Positions 25,242 to 34,901 of a stretch of 64,000 nucleotides of DNA are shown piece after piece. This stretch comes from JALZUE01 sp051251725 (GTDB lineage Bacteria > Pseudomonadota > Gammaproteobacteria > Enterobacterales > Alteromonadaceae). The translations under genes and the position numbers were made by a program. A model generated the notes under the pieces. The model ran no database searches. It had not been told where the DNA came from and was given only the letters and a program-made list of their open reading frames with translations. The stretch lies in assembly GCA_051251725.1 (NCBI GenBank), contig JBPOFN010000005.1, positions 81,981 through 145,980 of the forward strand. Direction: 5' to 3'. Numbering within the stretch: the first letter of the stretch is position 1; every line of letters begins with the position of its first letter.

Positions 25242-26600
25242 CTATTTATGGTCACTAGCGATTGGTTGGGCGTTAATATTTGCTGACGCAGGCACTGCTA
25301 CTCGCTCAATTTTGCCAACTAAAAACAAATAAGAACAAGAACCAAGAAAAGCCAAAGCGCCGATAAAAAACAGTGCTGGTTTGAAGTCGCCATCGTTCAC
25401 TAAAAAGCCAATAATAACTGGCACAATAACCGCCGCCAAACTGCCAATAGAATTAAAACAGCCACCAACTAAACCTAATAGATGTTTCGGTGCTAATAGC
25501 GAAACAAAAACCCAAGCGATTGATGCCAAACCATTACCAAAAAAGGCGATAGACAAGAAAGTGATGACCCAAAAAGTATCGTCGGTATAATTAGCGCCAA
25601 TAATACAAGTCGACAATAACATGCCAATGACTATCGGTGCTTTACGCGCCATTTCTTTTGAAATACCTTTTCGAACCAAAAAGTCAGAGCTAAAGCCCGA
25701 AACTAAGACACCAAAAAAAGCAGCTAAAAAAGGCAATGACGCCAAAAAACCTGATTTAATAAAGTCTAAACCGCGATATTCAACTAAATAGGTCGGGAAC
25801 CAAGTTAAAAAAAACATTAAGGTGCCGCCAAGACAAAACTGCCCAATATAAATGCCCCATAGCTTTTTACTGGAAAATACCGTGATAAAATCTTGGCGAG
25901 TCACCTTGTGTTTTTCAGCCGTTTGTTCGTTTGTTAACGACTGCTCATCCGGATTTTTTTCATCTTGATTAATCAGTGTTAGTTCAGCTTTATTAACACT
26001 TTTATGCTCATTTGGATCACGATAAAAAACAAACCATACCAAGGCCCAGATAATGCCAATCAAACCAGAGGTAATAAACAGCCCGCGCCAACCAAAATAA
26101 CTTTGTATTAACGCTAACACCGGCATTAAAAAGGCAAGACCAATAAACTGCCCTGAAGTATAAATGGCAATTGCTGATGCTCGCTCATTTTCAGGAAACC
26201 AACTCGTCACTATTTTGTTATTACAAGGATAGGATGGCGCTTCAAAAATGCCGATCACCATGCGACAACCAATTAAGGCAGCGAATGAACTGACCAAGCC
26301 TTGTACTAAAGTGGCAATTGACCACGCGATTAAAATAAAAGGATACAAAATACGGACTTTCACTGCATCGACGGCAAGACCGCCGGGAATTTGCAAGACC
26401 GAATAGGTCCAACCAAAGGCAGAAAATATCAACCCCATTTGCACTGAGGTTAAGGCCAACTCGTCAGTTAACGCTGAGGCCGCCACCGAGATATTGGTTC
26501 TGTCCATGTAATTGATCACGACACTAATAAAAATTAATGCCAAGACCTGAAACCGCTTGCGTGTTGGCTTTTCGCTAAGCTCTTGTTGTAAGTCAGCCAT
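25242..26600 (-). CDS. MFS transporter, anion:cation symporter (galactonate/glucarate type)
   Basis: A 452-residue 12-helix major facilitator with NYMDRTNISVAASAL at the end of helix 1 (typical for the ACS family that includes DgoT, GudP and ExuT), GLIFSAFGWTYSVLQIPGG in helix 2 and a central charged loop (about 200-235). It probably imports a hexonate or related acid produced from agarose or galactose. It lies between the aldolase and the dehydratase genes, with gaps of 54 and 29 bp. Confidence 0.92.
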   Translation of the reverse strand: MADLQQELSEKPTRKRFQVLALIFISVVINYMDRTNISVAASALTDELALTSVQMGLIFSAFGWTYSVLQIPGGLAVDAVKVRILYPFILIAWSIATLVQGLVSSFAALIGCRMVIGIFEAPSYPCNNKIVTSWFPENERASAIAIYTSGQFIGLAFLMPVLALIQSYFGWRGLFITSGLIGIIWALVWFVFYRDPNEHKSVNKAELTLINQDEKNPDEQSLTNEQTAEKHKVTRQDFITVFSSKKLWGIYIGQFCLGGTLMFFLTWFPTYLVEYRGLDFIKSGFLASLPFLAAFFGVLVSGFSSDFLVRKGISKEMARKAPIVIGMLLSTCIIGANYTDDTFWVITFLSIAFFGNGLASIAWVFVSLLAPKHLLGLVGGCFNSIGSLAAVIVPVIIGFLVNDGDFKPALFFIGALAFLGSCSYLFLVGKIERVAVPASANINAQPIASDHK

Positions 26601-26629
26601 TTTGTATCCTTGTTATATTTATGCTGGGA

Positions 26630-27784
26630 TCACCAATTAGTATAAGAACCGTCACCCTTAAATAAGCGCGGTGCTTCCCAATATTTAAAAGTTAAATCTT
26701 TAATTAAGTTTTCATTAACATCAACCCCTAAGCCCGGCAGATTCGAAACCATAAAGGCGTTATTTTCAACCATAGGGCGATTAACAAAAAACTTATCGTA
26801 GTCCGACATATCGCCGTCGTAAGGTGGTAACTCTAACCAAGCAAAGTTATTAATGGCGGCGCAATAATGAATCGACGCAGCCGCACAAATAGGGCTCAGC
26901 GGGTTATGTGGCATCATATCGATATAATGTAATTCACACATGGCGGCTATTTTCATGGATTCGGTAAAACCGCCAGCATTACAAATATCAACTCGGCCAA
27001 AATTTGTTAAGCCTTCTTCAGTATAAGGAGCAAAGTCCCATTTACTGGTGAATTCTTCCCCGACGGCAAAAGGAATATTGCACATTTCTCTCAAGGTTTT
27101 ATAAGCTTTCGGTGATTCATCACGAATCGGCTCTTCTATAAAATCTAACGTACCTACGGGCATGCGCTGAGCAAATGAAACCGTTTCTGGCACCGATAAT
27201 CTATGGTGATAATCAATACCTAAGGTAATTTCACTGCCTAACTTTTCTCTTGCCGTCGTTAACCATTTAGCGGTTTTTGCGATTGAATCCCGCGGTTCAA
27301 ATAATAAAGGTTTAGTCGCATCACCATTTTCACCTGTGGTGGTGCGGATCACTTTCCAGCCTTCTTCTTTTAAACGCATGACATCGTCTAGCATTTCAGG
27401 CCCCATAGGTTTTAACGTAGTCGCAAAAAGCCCAATAGTGTCACGTTGCTTGCCACCTAATAATTGGTAAACCGGCACATTCAAGCTTTTGGCGACTAAG
27501 TCATATAATGCAATATCAATCGCAGCAATGGCCGCGGATAAAACTCGACCGCCTTCAAAATATTGGCCGCGATACATTTCTTGCCACAAGGCTGCAATGT
27601 TTCTAGGGTCTTTACCGATTAAAAACTCACGGAAATGCTCAACCGCGCCCATAACGGCTTTTTCTCGCCCTGATAAACCTGACTCACCCCAGCCATAAAT
27701 CCCTTCGTCGGTTTCAACTTTCACCAAACAAACATTGCGAAAACCGGCCCAAAAACCATACGCTTTTACATTAGTTATTTTCAT
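26630..27784 (-). CDS. Galactonate dehydratase-like enolase-superfamily enzyme
   Basis: A 384-residue mandelate racemase/muconate lactonizing enzyme-fold protein, closest by eye to D-galactonate dehydratase DgoD (E. coli, 382). It has an N-terminal capping domain, AIAAIDIALYDLVAKSLNVPVYQLLGG, and metal ligands in GIDYHH, FIEEPI and VGEEFTS. The catalytic base/acid histidines are probably in YHHR and PHNPLSP. It would dehydrate an aldonate to its 2-keto-3-deoxy form. The first 14 bp overlap the end of the agarase gene, showing translational coupling. A 3,6-anhydrogalactonate cycloisomerase belongs to the same superfamily and is a less likely alternative. Confidence 0.85.
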   Translation of the reverse strand: MKITNVKAYGFWAGFRNVCLVKVETDEGIYGWGESGLSGREKAVMGAVEHFREFLIGKDPRNIAALWQEMYRGQYFEGGRVLSAAIAAIDIALYDLVAKSLNVPVYQLLGGKQRDTIGLFATTLKPMGPEMLDDVMRLKEEGWKVIRTTTGENGDATKPLLFEPRDSIAKTAKWLTTAREKLGSEITLGIDYHHRLSVPETVSFAQRMPVGTLDFIEEPIRDESPKAYKTLREMCNIPFAVGEEFTSKWDFAPYTEEGLTNFGRVDICNAGGFTESMKIAAMCELHYIDMMPHNPLSPICAAASIHYCAAINNFAWLELPPYDGDMSDYDKFFVNRPMVENNAFMVSNLPGLGVDVNENLIKDLTFKYWEAPRLFKGDGSYTNW

Positions 27785-30239
27785 TTTTTATCCCTTTAAT
27801 TGCGGCAAACTTGCGCTGATATAACGATTGCCCAACATCTTTAATTGCATTGACCATTTCATCGTATGGCGAGTCAGTAACACTGACAAAACCCACATTA
27901 TAATTTTCACCATCATAAGCTCGACCGGTTAGCGGCGAGTCAGTATATTGAAACCAATGGGCGCCAACAAAATAGGGATTATCAATCACTGTTGCCATGT
28001 AATCTTTGTACATTTTGGCGCGATCCGCTTGTGTTTCGGCGTGTACTAATCCTGGATTTAACAAGCCAGTATCTCGCGCTCCCATATGAAATTCACCAAT
28101 AATACTGGGCTTGTCCACTTCAGCTAAAAACTGCCAATGCTGCTTTTGTAAGCCTTCTTTGTAAAAATTATAGCTAACTACATCCGCATGTTTTGCCGCC
28201 GCTTCGATAATTTCTGGTGTCATACCCCAGTCAGCAAAACGCGCGCCCATATATAAATGATTTGGCATAACTTTTTTCAGTTCGGTATTAACAACCTTAA
28301 AATATTCATTCGCATACGCGCTTAACATCATGGCAAAGTCAGCAATTTGGCTGTCGTTATAACGTTCAAATTTAACCCCTTGTGCAAACACTTGCCACGA
28401 AGCTATATCACTGTGCCAACTTTGGTTTAATGCTTTAATATCTGGATACTTAGCCTGCATTAGTTGCACAAACTTAGCCTTGGTTGGGCTTTCACTCTTA
28501 TCGCGGGCTAAGGTGTGAATAACAATGCCATACTGGCTTTCGACCGACCCTGTTCGACCCCAGCTTTTTTCATTGTCGATAAACACACCAATACACCAAG
28601 GGTTATTTTTTACTTCTTGAGCGATCACGCTAATTGTCGCTTGGGCACGCTCTTTAAATACCGGATCAAATGGATCTGGCAATGGTGACCAATAATCAGC
28701 CCCACTGCTGACTTTTTTAAAGTCGCCAATAATCCAACCGTTGGCAAAATAGGGGAATTTATTTAACTGATAAAACATTGGGTCTATCCAGTTACCAAAA
28801 GATGTAAAACCCCAATTTATCATACGATTAACAGTAACATCACGCCATGTATTGAGATAATCATCGCCATATTTACGTGCTAAGTTGGCTTGATAAAAGC
28901 TATAGGTTTCTCCTTTTTCAAGCGCGCCAGCATGGACTTCACGGCGGTAACCATAATGTTTAGCAAGCGGCTCGTTATATTCAGGTAACCAAGAAAACAT
29001 TTGATGGCGAAGCTCTGACGCAATATATTTTGTCGCTAATGCTGCTCCTGTCACCGTATTCAAACCTTTTGAGTCTTCCGGGGTCACATCATCTGCCTGT
29101 CTTTTTGCTAATAATGGCGACGAAAAATCAACGCCGGTAATCGTTGAGGTATTTGCCATGCGAACATTAGCAATACCAATAGAAAAGAATAGATAACCTT
29201 CAGGGTCAACTAGCGCCCATTGCTCATTGACTTTTGCAGTTCTAAAATAGCCTGTTGCTGGTAATTTCGGACCACTTTTCCAGCCGCCAAAAGCGGAGCG
29301 GTCGGCAAATAACTTACCATCAAGCTCGGTTAATTCAGCTTGGCTACGCTCTTGTAATTGGGCAAGTGAGTGTATTTTATTCGGATAGTCAATATGAGTA
29401 CGCTGGCCAAATTCATCGACTAAATGTTTGAGGTAGTTTGGGTTATTTTGGGTTGTTTGCTGTAAGCGAATATTATCGATAATCAATTGTCTGTCGGCGA
29501 GTAAACTAGTAACACTAAACTTGATGTGTTTAATCGCACTGAGGTCTAAATTCTTCTTGCCCCAACGCCAAATAAACGGAATATCATTTGATTGCCAAGC
29601 CGCCGGATTTGAACGAATCCCCGTTTCAACATTTAAGTCTGCGCCAGCTAATTCAATATAATAACGGCCACTAGAATTTTTCGCGATATTAACACTACGG
29701 TTGTGCACTTGGCCTTTACTGTCGGCGACTTCAACAAATAAGTGAGTAGATTGCTCAATAGGGTTAATAATATCAAGGGCAATGCTAAAGTTGCCTAAGG
29801 CTTGCCAGTTCCAAGGCGTTTTCGCTTTGAGGGTAAAAGAAGATTTATAATGCTGCGCCGCTAACAAATCAATAGTTAATGCGCGTTTATTTTTATCCTG
29901 TTGACCTTCACCCTGATCGTTTAACTTCTGGTCACGCAGGTGCTTAGTAATATTGACTGGGCTGATGGTTGAGCGACTGTTTTCTAAATGAAATAGCGAT
30001 TGATAATCATCGTTTTCAAAATCGATTAACAGTTCAGTCGCTTGTCCATACGCTTTAGTTTTTTCAAGTGGCGCTGAGTCTTGCCAGTCGCAGGCGCCTA
30101 GCCCTAACACTATACTAATAACACTCAAGCCCTTGATTAATCGGCGCACAACTAACCACTTAAATGTTATTAAATTATCAAAGCAAGCTATTGTTTTCAT
30201 CATTATGTCTATTCCATACAGCCTAAAAACACCAAGCAC
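27771..30239 (-). CDS. GH50 beta-agarase, lipoprotein
   Basis: Secreted or outer-membrane-anchored agarase hydrolysing beta-1,4 bonds of agarose, probably releasing neoagarobiose. An N-terminal carbohydrate-binding-like beta domain (about 65-290) is followed by the catalytic barrel. The predicted acid/base is E557 (FIDNEKSWG) and the nucleophile E716 (IIGEFHMGA); their spacing (159) is close to that in the known Aga50D structure. The long frame gives 822 residues, but a lipobox (LGAC) at about residue 50 makes a downstream start, such as the ATG pair near 30200, more likely. It heads the galactonate-utilisation operon. Confidence 0.93.
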   Translation of the reverse strand: MLGVFRLYGIDIMMKTIACFDNLITFKWLVVRRLIKGLSVISIVLGLGACDWQDSAPLEKTKAYGQATELLIDFENDDYQSLFHLENSRSTISPVNITKHLRDQKLNDQGEGQQDKNKRALTIDLLAAQHYKSSFTLKAKTPWNWQALGNFSIALDIINPIEQSTHLFVEVADSKGQVHNRSVNIAKNSSGRYYIELAGADLNVETGIRSNPAAWQSNDIPFIWRWGKKNLDLSAIKHIKFSVTSLLADRQLIIDNIRLQQTTQNNPNYLKHLVDEFGQRTHIDYPNKIHSLAQLQERSQAELTELDGKLFADRSAFGGWKSGPKLPATGYFRTAKVNEQWALVDPEGYLFFSIGIANVRMANTSTITGVDFSSPLLAKRQADDVTPEDSKGLNTVTGAALATKYIASELRHQMFSWLPEYNEPLAKHYGYRREVHAGALEKGETYSFYQANLARKYGDDYLNTWRDVTVNRMINWGFTSFGNWIDPMFYQLNKFPYFANGWIIGDFKKVSSGADYWSPLPDPFDPVFKERAQATISVIAQEVKNNPWCIGVFIDNEKSWGRTGSVESQYGIVIHTLARDKSESPTKAKFVQLMQAKYPDIKALNQSWHSDIASWQVFAQGVKFERYNDSQIADFAMMLSAYANEYFKVVNTELKKVMPNHLYMGARFADWGMTPEIIEAAAKHADVVSYNFYKEGLQKQHWQFLAEVDKPSIIGEFHMGARDTGLLNPGLVHAETQADRAKMYKDYMATVIDNPYFVGAHWFQYTDSPLTGRAYDGENYNVGFVSVTDSPYDEMVNAIKDVGQSLYQRKFAAIKGIKNENN

Positions 30240-30430
30240 ATAATATACATCAAATTACACACAATCTTAAAGTGTTATTTTTGAGCTATTAAGAATTTAT
30301 TAAGTTACATTTTAAAAACAATAAGATACAGATAGGCGCAAAGACAATAGTGTAATAATCAGCACTAAAACTTTAGTCTAAAAATGATAAAGCCCGAAGA
30401 AAAACAGGCTCAGCAGAAGGAAAAGAAGAG

Positions 30431-30452
30431 AAAACGGCTAATAATATAGCCG
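30431..30452 (-). terminator. Terminator just after ubiA
   Basis: On the minus strand a 6-bp GC-rich stem CGGCTA / TAGCCG is followed by TTTTCTCTTCTTTTCC, directly after the ubiA stop codon. Confidence 0.55.
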
Positions 30453-31316
30453 CTATAAGTATTCGATAAAAATACCAATGAAAATCACTAAACCGACTAA
30501 GTGATTATTTAAAAAGGCCTGGAAACAGCGATTACGATTTCGCTGGGCAATTAACATTTGCTGATAGGTAAAAAAGCCCGCACTGATCACTAACGCTAAA
30601 TGAAATGGCCAACCAAACGCCATTAATTCGCCAGCACTATAAAGTAATCCTAACGTGATAAACTGTAAAAATGCGACGATGCGTTTATCATGCTCACCAA
30701 ATAAAATAGCGGTAGATTTAACCCCGATTTTTATATCGTCGTCTCGGTCGACCATGGCATACATAGTGTCGTAAGCGACAGTCCAGGTTAAGTTAGCAAC
30801 AAATAATAACCAAGCGGCTGGTGGGATATGTCCTAACGTTTGTGCAAAGGCCATGATCATGCCCCAACTAAAAGCTGCGCCCAAGACCACTTGCGGTAAA
30901 TGGGTGAAGCGTTTCATAAATGGGTAAATAGTTGCTAAAAACACCGCGATAAAAGATAGCTTAATGGTATAAAGATCTAACGTCAGCACTAAGCCCAAGG
31001 CAATACTTAACAGCACGAAAAAAATAACTAAAGCATGAGTAGATGTTAATAAACCCGTTACCAGCGGCCGTTGTTCAGTACGCTTTACTTGGCCGTCAAC
31101 TTTGCGATCAGCAAAGTCATTAATAACACAGCCAGCGCTGCGCATAACGACCACACCTAAAGTAAAGACAATAAATAAATGCATACTCGGGATTTGACCT
31201 GAGGCTGCCCATAACGCCCAATACGTTGGCCACAATAAAAGATAAATCCCAATTGGTTTATCTAAACGGGTAATTTGTAAAAAACCTTGCCACTTGCCTG
31301 CTAAACCTGAAATCAC
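30453..31316 (-). CDS. ubiA: 4-hydroxybenzoate octaprenyltransferase
   Basis: Integral membrane prenyltransferase (287 residues) attaching the polyprenyl chain to 4-hydroxybenzoate in ubiquinone synthesis. The first aspartate-rich motif is NDFADRKVDGQVKRT and the second is YDTMYAMVDRDDDIKIG, each within the expected helices. It follows ubiC with a 9-bp gap, the conserved ubiCA order. Confidence 0.97.
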   Translation of the reverse strand: MISGLAGKWQGFLQITRLDKPIGIYLLLWPTYWALWAASGQIPSMHLFIVFTLGVVVMRSAGCVINDFADRKVDGQVKRTEQRPLVTGLLTSTHALVIFFVLLSIALGLVLTLDLYTIKLSFIAVFLATIYPFMKRFTHLPQVVLGAAFSWGMIMAFAQTLGHIPPAAWLLFVANLTWTVAYDTMYAMVDRDDDIKIGVKSTAILFGEHDKRIVAFLQFITLGLLYSAGELMAFGWPFHLALVISAGFFTYQQMLIAQRNRNRCFQAFLNNHLVGLVIFIGIFIEYL

Positions 31317-31325
31317 TTATCTGCC

Positions 31326-31886
31326 CTATAAATATGCTTTTGCTAAAGGTAAAAAAACTTCTGCCACGACTAAGGGTTTACCTTCTAAATAAAATAATGA
31401 ACGTCGACCCCAAAGTGGCCCGTTAAGCTTCATTGCCATAACACCTGCTAACTCACCAACACTTGTCTCTTGGCCAAATTCAGCCACTTGAATCAGTTTG
31501 CGCTCTAACGATGGATTGTTAAAAATAACCTGCCCGAGCGGCTGGGTACCTAAGTCTGCTAGTACTTGTTGCTCGCCCGTCAAGCTCCGCAAAGGTAATA
31601 GACTGCGAGCAAAAACATGCGGCTGACCATCACAATACAAAAGCACTTCCCGAGCTAGCACTTGCTCCCCAGCGTTGATGACATCACAAGCTTCATTTTG
31701 CGGACAGGCAATAACATTTTGCCCCAGTAGTTTCACTTCAAATACTTGGCAATTGTTTTTTAAACGCGCGGTTAATGAATTGGCATCAAAAAGCCAATCA
31801 ACTAACACCTTTGATAAGCGACTAGGTGCTTGGTTTTGCCAGTTGGCAAATAAATGAACAGGAAATAAGTTTTCTAGACTCAGCAT
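31326..31886 (-). CDS. ubiC: Chorismate pyruvate-lyase
   Basis: Cytoplasmic enzyme (186 residues) converting chorismate to 4-hydroxybenzoate and pyruvate, the first committed ubiquinone step. Recognised by VLAREVLLYCDGQPHVFARSLLP, PLGQVIF, the GRRSLFYLEGKPLVVAEVFLP block with the conserved Arg and Glu, and by its place upstream of ubiA. Confidence 0.93.
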   Translation of the reverse strand: MLSLENLFPVHLFANWQNQAPSRLSKVLVDWLFDANSLTARLKNNCQVFEVKLLGQNVIACPQNEACDVINAGEQVLAREVLLYCDGQPHVFARSLLPLRSLTGEQQVLADLGTQPLGQVIFNNPSLERKLIQVAEFGQETSVGELAGVMAMKLNGPLWGRRSLFYLEGKPLVVAEVFLPLAKAYL

Positions 31887-31976
31887 TATTTAACAACAGA
31901 AATGATAATTAGCGCGTATAATAACAGGGTTAATTTTTCAGTCTATCTTGTCACCTGTTTTAATAATTAGAAGTTC

Positions 31977-33347
31977 ATGCCACAAAAATCATCTGCAATA
32001 CTAAATTTAGCCTCAGTTAAAGCTAGCCTTAAATTAGCTTGGCCAATTTCTTTGCAAAATATTCTCGTTACCCTGCTCAGTATGATAGATATTATGATGG
32101 TCAGTCATTTGGGTGATGCTGCGGTTGCCTCGGTTGGTTTAGCCAACCGTATTCAGTTTGTAATTTTAGTCATAGTCACCGGCTTAGGCTGGGGAGTCGG
32201 GGTATTATCGTCGCAATATTTTGGCGCCGGTAAACTCGATAAAATTAGACAGTCTATTTTAATGGGCATCAGTGTTGGTATTTTAGTGATGATCCCGATA
32301 GTCATCCTGACCTTCTTTTATGCCGGCGATACAATGGCGCTCGGCACTAAAGATACACTCGTTATCTCGTTAGGCGAAACCTATTTATGGTTAACCATGC
32401 CAAGCTTATTTTTTATCGCCGTGATTATTGTTTTTGAAAATGCCTTACGCAGTGCTGGCCATGTCAAACTACCGCTAGCGTTAAGCGCCAGCGCTATTAT
32501 TTGTAATGTTATTCTTAATTTTTGGCTGATCAATGGCGGTTTGGGTATTGCTGCACTCGGCGTAACTGGTGCGGCCATTGCGACTTTGATTTCACGGCTA
32601 TTTCACATGTTGTTATTATTGCTGGTGTTAAAAAAATCCAAACACTTTCTTAAACCGACCCGAGCCGACTTTCCAGGTTTAGTGAATAAAAACGCTTGGA
32701 AAAAACTGCTAAAACTTGTCTGGCCGATGATGTTTAGTTTTGGTGTTTGGTCGTTAGGCACCTTTATTTATCAATTAATTTATGGCCAATTAGGCACCAA
32801 AGAATTAGCCGTAATGAGTGTGTTAGCGCCAATCGAAGGCATATTCATTTCAGTCTTTTTAGGTTTTGCTTCCGCTTGTGCCATTATGGTTGGCCAGCGA
32901 TTAGGAGCGTCAAACTTTAAAGAAGCTTGGTCAATCGCTCGTACTTTTGCCATTCTTGCCCCTTTATCCGGATTTGTCATCGGCATGTTAATGCTCGCCG
33001 GCAAACCTTGGCTTTTTATGCCCTTTAATAATTTACCTGCTGAAACCATTACTTTAGCCAGTGAGGTATTTTTACTTTTATGTTTTGGTGGCTGGCTTAA
33101 AATTTCTAATATGACTTTATCAATGGGCGTACTTCGAGCGGGCGGCGAAACCAAAACCAGCCTTTATATCGACCTTATTGGGATGTGGTTAATTAGCATT
33201 CCATTAACCGCGGCATGTGCCTTTTATTTTTCCTTACCTTTGTTTTGGGTTGCGCTTGCTGCTTATTCGGAAGAACTGGCAAAAGTGGTATTATTTGCTT
33301 GGCGAACATATAAAAGACACTGGCTGAAAAATTTAACCCAAAGCTAA
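31977..33347 (+). CDS. MATE family efflux transporter
   Basis: A 456-residue, 12-helix multidrug/toxin extrusion protein. It starts with AWPISLQNILVTLLSMIDIMMVSHLGDAAVASVGLANR, the family's helix 1 signature with the conserved Asp, and has a second-half repeat (WPMMFSFGVWSLGTFIYQLIYG). It exports cationic compounds in exchange for Na+ or H+. Divergent from ubiC. Substrate not predictable. Confidence 0.93.
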   Translation: MPQKSSAILNLASVKASLKLAWPISLQNILVTLLSMIDIMMVSHLGDAAVASVGLANRIQFVILVIVTGLGWGVGVLSSQYFGAGKLDKIRQSILMGISVGILVMIPIVILTFFYAGDTMALGTKDTLVISLGETYLWLTMPSLFFIAVIIVFENALRSAGHVKLPLALSASAIICNVILNFWLINGGLGIAALGVTGAAIATLISRLFHMLLLLLVLKKSKHFLKPTRADFPGLVNKNAWKKLLKLVWPMMFSFGVWSLGTFIYQLIYGQLGTKELAVMSVLAPIEGIFISVFLGFASACAIMVGQRLGASNFKEAWSIARTFAILAPLSGFVIGMLMLAGKPWLFMPFNNLPAETITLASEVFLLLCFGGWLKISNMTLSMGVLRAGGETKTSLYIDLIGMWLISIPLTAACAFYFSLPLFWVALAAYSEELAKVVLFAWRTYKRHWLKNLTQS

Positions 33348-33499
33348 ACCAAGGTTATTTAAAGGTAATTGAGCGGCTCAATTTTAACAAAACTGATAAT
33401 TGACACTAAAGTTTCTCAATAAATTCTCGACTATATAGAGGAAATTTATCATTTTCAGGTTATTATAATTAACAACAACGCTAAGCATAGATGTAATTT

Positions 33500-33883
33500 A
33501 TGAAGAAAGTTTTATCACTGTTTTTATGTTCACTTATTTTGGTTTCACCATTAAAGGCGGCAGATTATGCCTACTTTGGTTTTGAGCCAGAAATCGTCAC
33601 CAATTATGTCGCCGTTAAAAAGAAAATGGGCTATGTGCGGTTGTCAGTCGAATTAATGATTGAAGACTCAGGTAACTTAGAAGTGGTTGAGCATCATTCG
33701 CCGTTATTACGTGATGCGATTATTAGTATTTTAGGGCAGCAACCGGAAGAAAAAGTAAAATCAATTAAAGGCCGTTCAGAAATTCAAACCTTGTGTGAAA
33801 CGAAAGTAAAAGATTTATTAAAAAAAGAAACCGGCAAACCTTTAATTAAAAAATTATTATTTACTCAATGGTTAGATAACTAA
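33500..33883 (+). CDS. FliL-like secreted protein (orphan)
   Basis: A 127-residue protein with a signal-like N-terminus (about 1-20, SPLKAAD) and a FliL core: YVAVKKKMGYVRLSVELMIED, HSPLLRDAIISILGQQ and VKDLLKKETGKPLIKKLLFTQWL. FliL associates with the flagellar stator. This copy is shorter than canonical FliL and lies far from any flagellar operon; such orphan FliL-like proteins next to glpEG occur in related genera. Role uncertain. Confidence 0.82.
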   Translation: MKKVLSLFLCSLILVSPLKAADYAYFGFEPEIVTNYVAVKKKMGYVRLSVELMIEDSGNLEVVEHHSPLLRDAIISILGQQPEEKVKSIKGRSEIQTLCETKVKDLLKKETGKPLIKKLLFTQWLDN

Positions 33884-33932
33884 GTTCTCAATAGACTATT
33901 TAAGACATAGCCACAAACTAATATCAGATATC

Positions 33933-33970
33933 AAAAAAGCGCTAAGTAAAATTTTACTTAGCGCTTTTTT
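33933..33970. terminator. Bidirectional terminator between fliL-like and glpG
   Basis: A perfect palindrome: GCGCTAAGTAAAA paired with TTTTACTTAGCGC, flanked by A6 on the left and T6 on the right, between convergent genes. It works on both strands. Confidence 0.92.
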
Positions 33971-34023
33971 AATTTCACATTAAAAGTTTCAATAATAACT
34001 TTTTAATACTAATTTATTTACTC

Positions 34024-34893
34024 TTAGCTATTGGCTTTTAGTTTTTGCACCTTCAACAAAGCTAACAAACAACCAGTTATCAAACCTAGTAAATGGGCCG
34101 TATTGGCCATATTAATCGGTAAAACATCAAAAAAGCCAAGCACCAACCAAATCAATAAAAAGCCGACAATATTGTTTGAAATACCTAAGCCTTGATCCGG
34201 CTTCAACCAACCAAACCACCAAACATAGCCAAACAAACCATAAACAACCCCAGACAAACCACCAAAATTTGGCCCCGAAGCTAAATACTGGCCAACATTT
34301 GAGACCAGCGCCGTTAATAAAAAGATATGTAATAAACTACCCTTTCCTAACTGTCTTTCAACATCACCACCTAATTGCCACCACCACAAAGTATTAAAAG
34401 CGATATGCAATAATGAAAAGTGAAACAATGCCGGTGTCAGCAAGCGATAAGGTTCGCTTAATAGCTGTGACGTGTCTGCTGAAGTTAAAAACTTAAGCTG
34501 CTGAAATATGCCGTGAGAAAAACCCAAATAGCTTAATAAAAACACCAGCCAACATAAAACAAAAACCGTTAACGTCACAAAACCAGCGTGTGCTAAGAAA
34601 TTGTTTTTTGCGGTATCGAATAAACTAGGACCGGAAGAACGAACATCTTTTACTTCGGCTTTTTGCCATGCCGCCGATTGATATTTAGGATTATGTGGAT
34701 TTTTAATAAACTGCTCAAATAGCGTTTTAGCATCGGCTATTTCAACTGCCTGGCAAATAACCGCAAAACCTTCTTCGGTTTCAGTAATATTTGCCGCTAT
34801 GCCTTCACTGTTTAAAAAGTCAGTGAACAATAAAGCAATATTATGCTGATTAATTACCACTAATACTTGCGGCTCAGTTTGCGGTTGATCCAT
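34024..34893 (-). CDS. glpG: Rhomboid intramembrane protease GlpG
   Basis: A 289-residue rhomboid with a cytoplasmic N-terminal domain (about 1-90) and six transmembrane helices. Catalytic serine S214 (GGLSGVVYG) and histidine H267 (ANTAHLLG) are both present, as is HIAFNTLWWWQLGGDVER. It cleaves membrane proteins within the bilayer. Follows glpE with an 8-bp gap. Confidence 0.95.
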   Translation of the reverse strand: MDQPQTEPQVLVVINQHNIALLFTDFLNSEGIAANITETEEGFAVICQAVEIADAKTLFEQFIKNPHNPKYQSAAWQKAEVKDVRSSGPSLFDTAKNNFLAHAGFVTLTVFVLCWLVFLLSYLGFSHGIFQQLKFLTSADTSQLLSEPYRLLTPALFHFSLLHIAFNTLWWWQLGGDVERQLGKGSLLHIFLLTALVSNVGQYLASGPNFGGLSGVVYGLFGYVWWFGWLKPDQGLGISNNIVGFLLIWLVLGFFDVLPINMANTAHLLGLITGCLLALLKVQKLKANS

Positions 34894-34901
34894 GGTAATA
34901 A

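Noticed and set aside
32780..33154. 124-codon minus-strand ORF inside the MATE gene
   Set aside because: Shadow frame of the MATE coding sequence with no ribosome binding site or family match.
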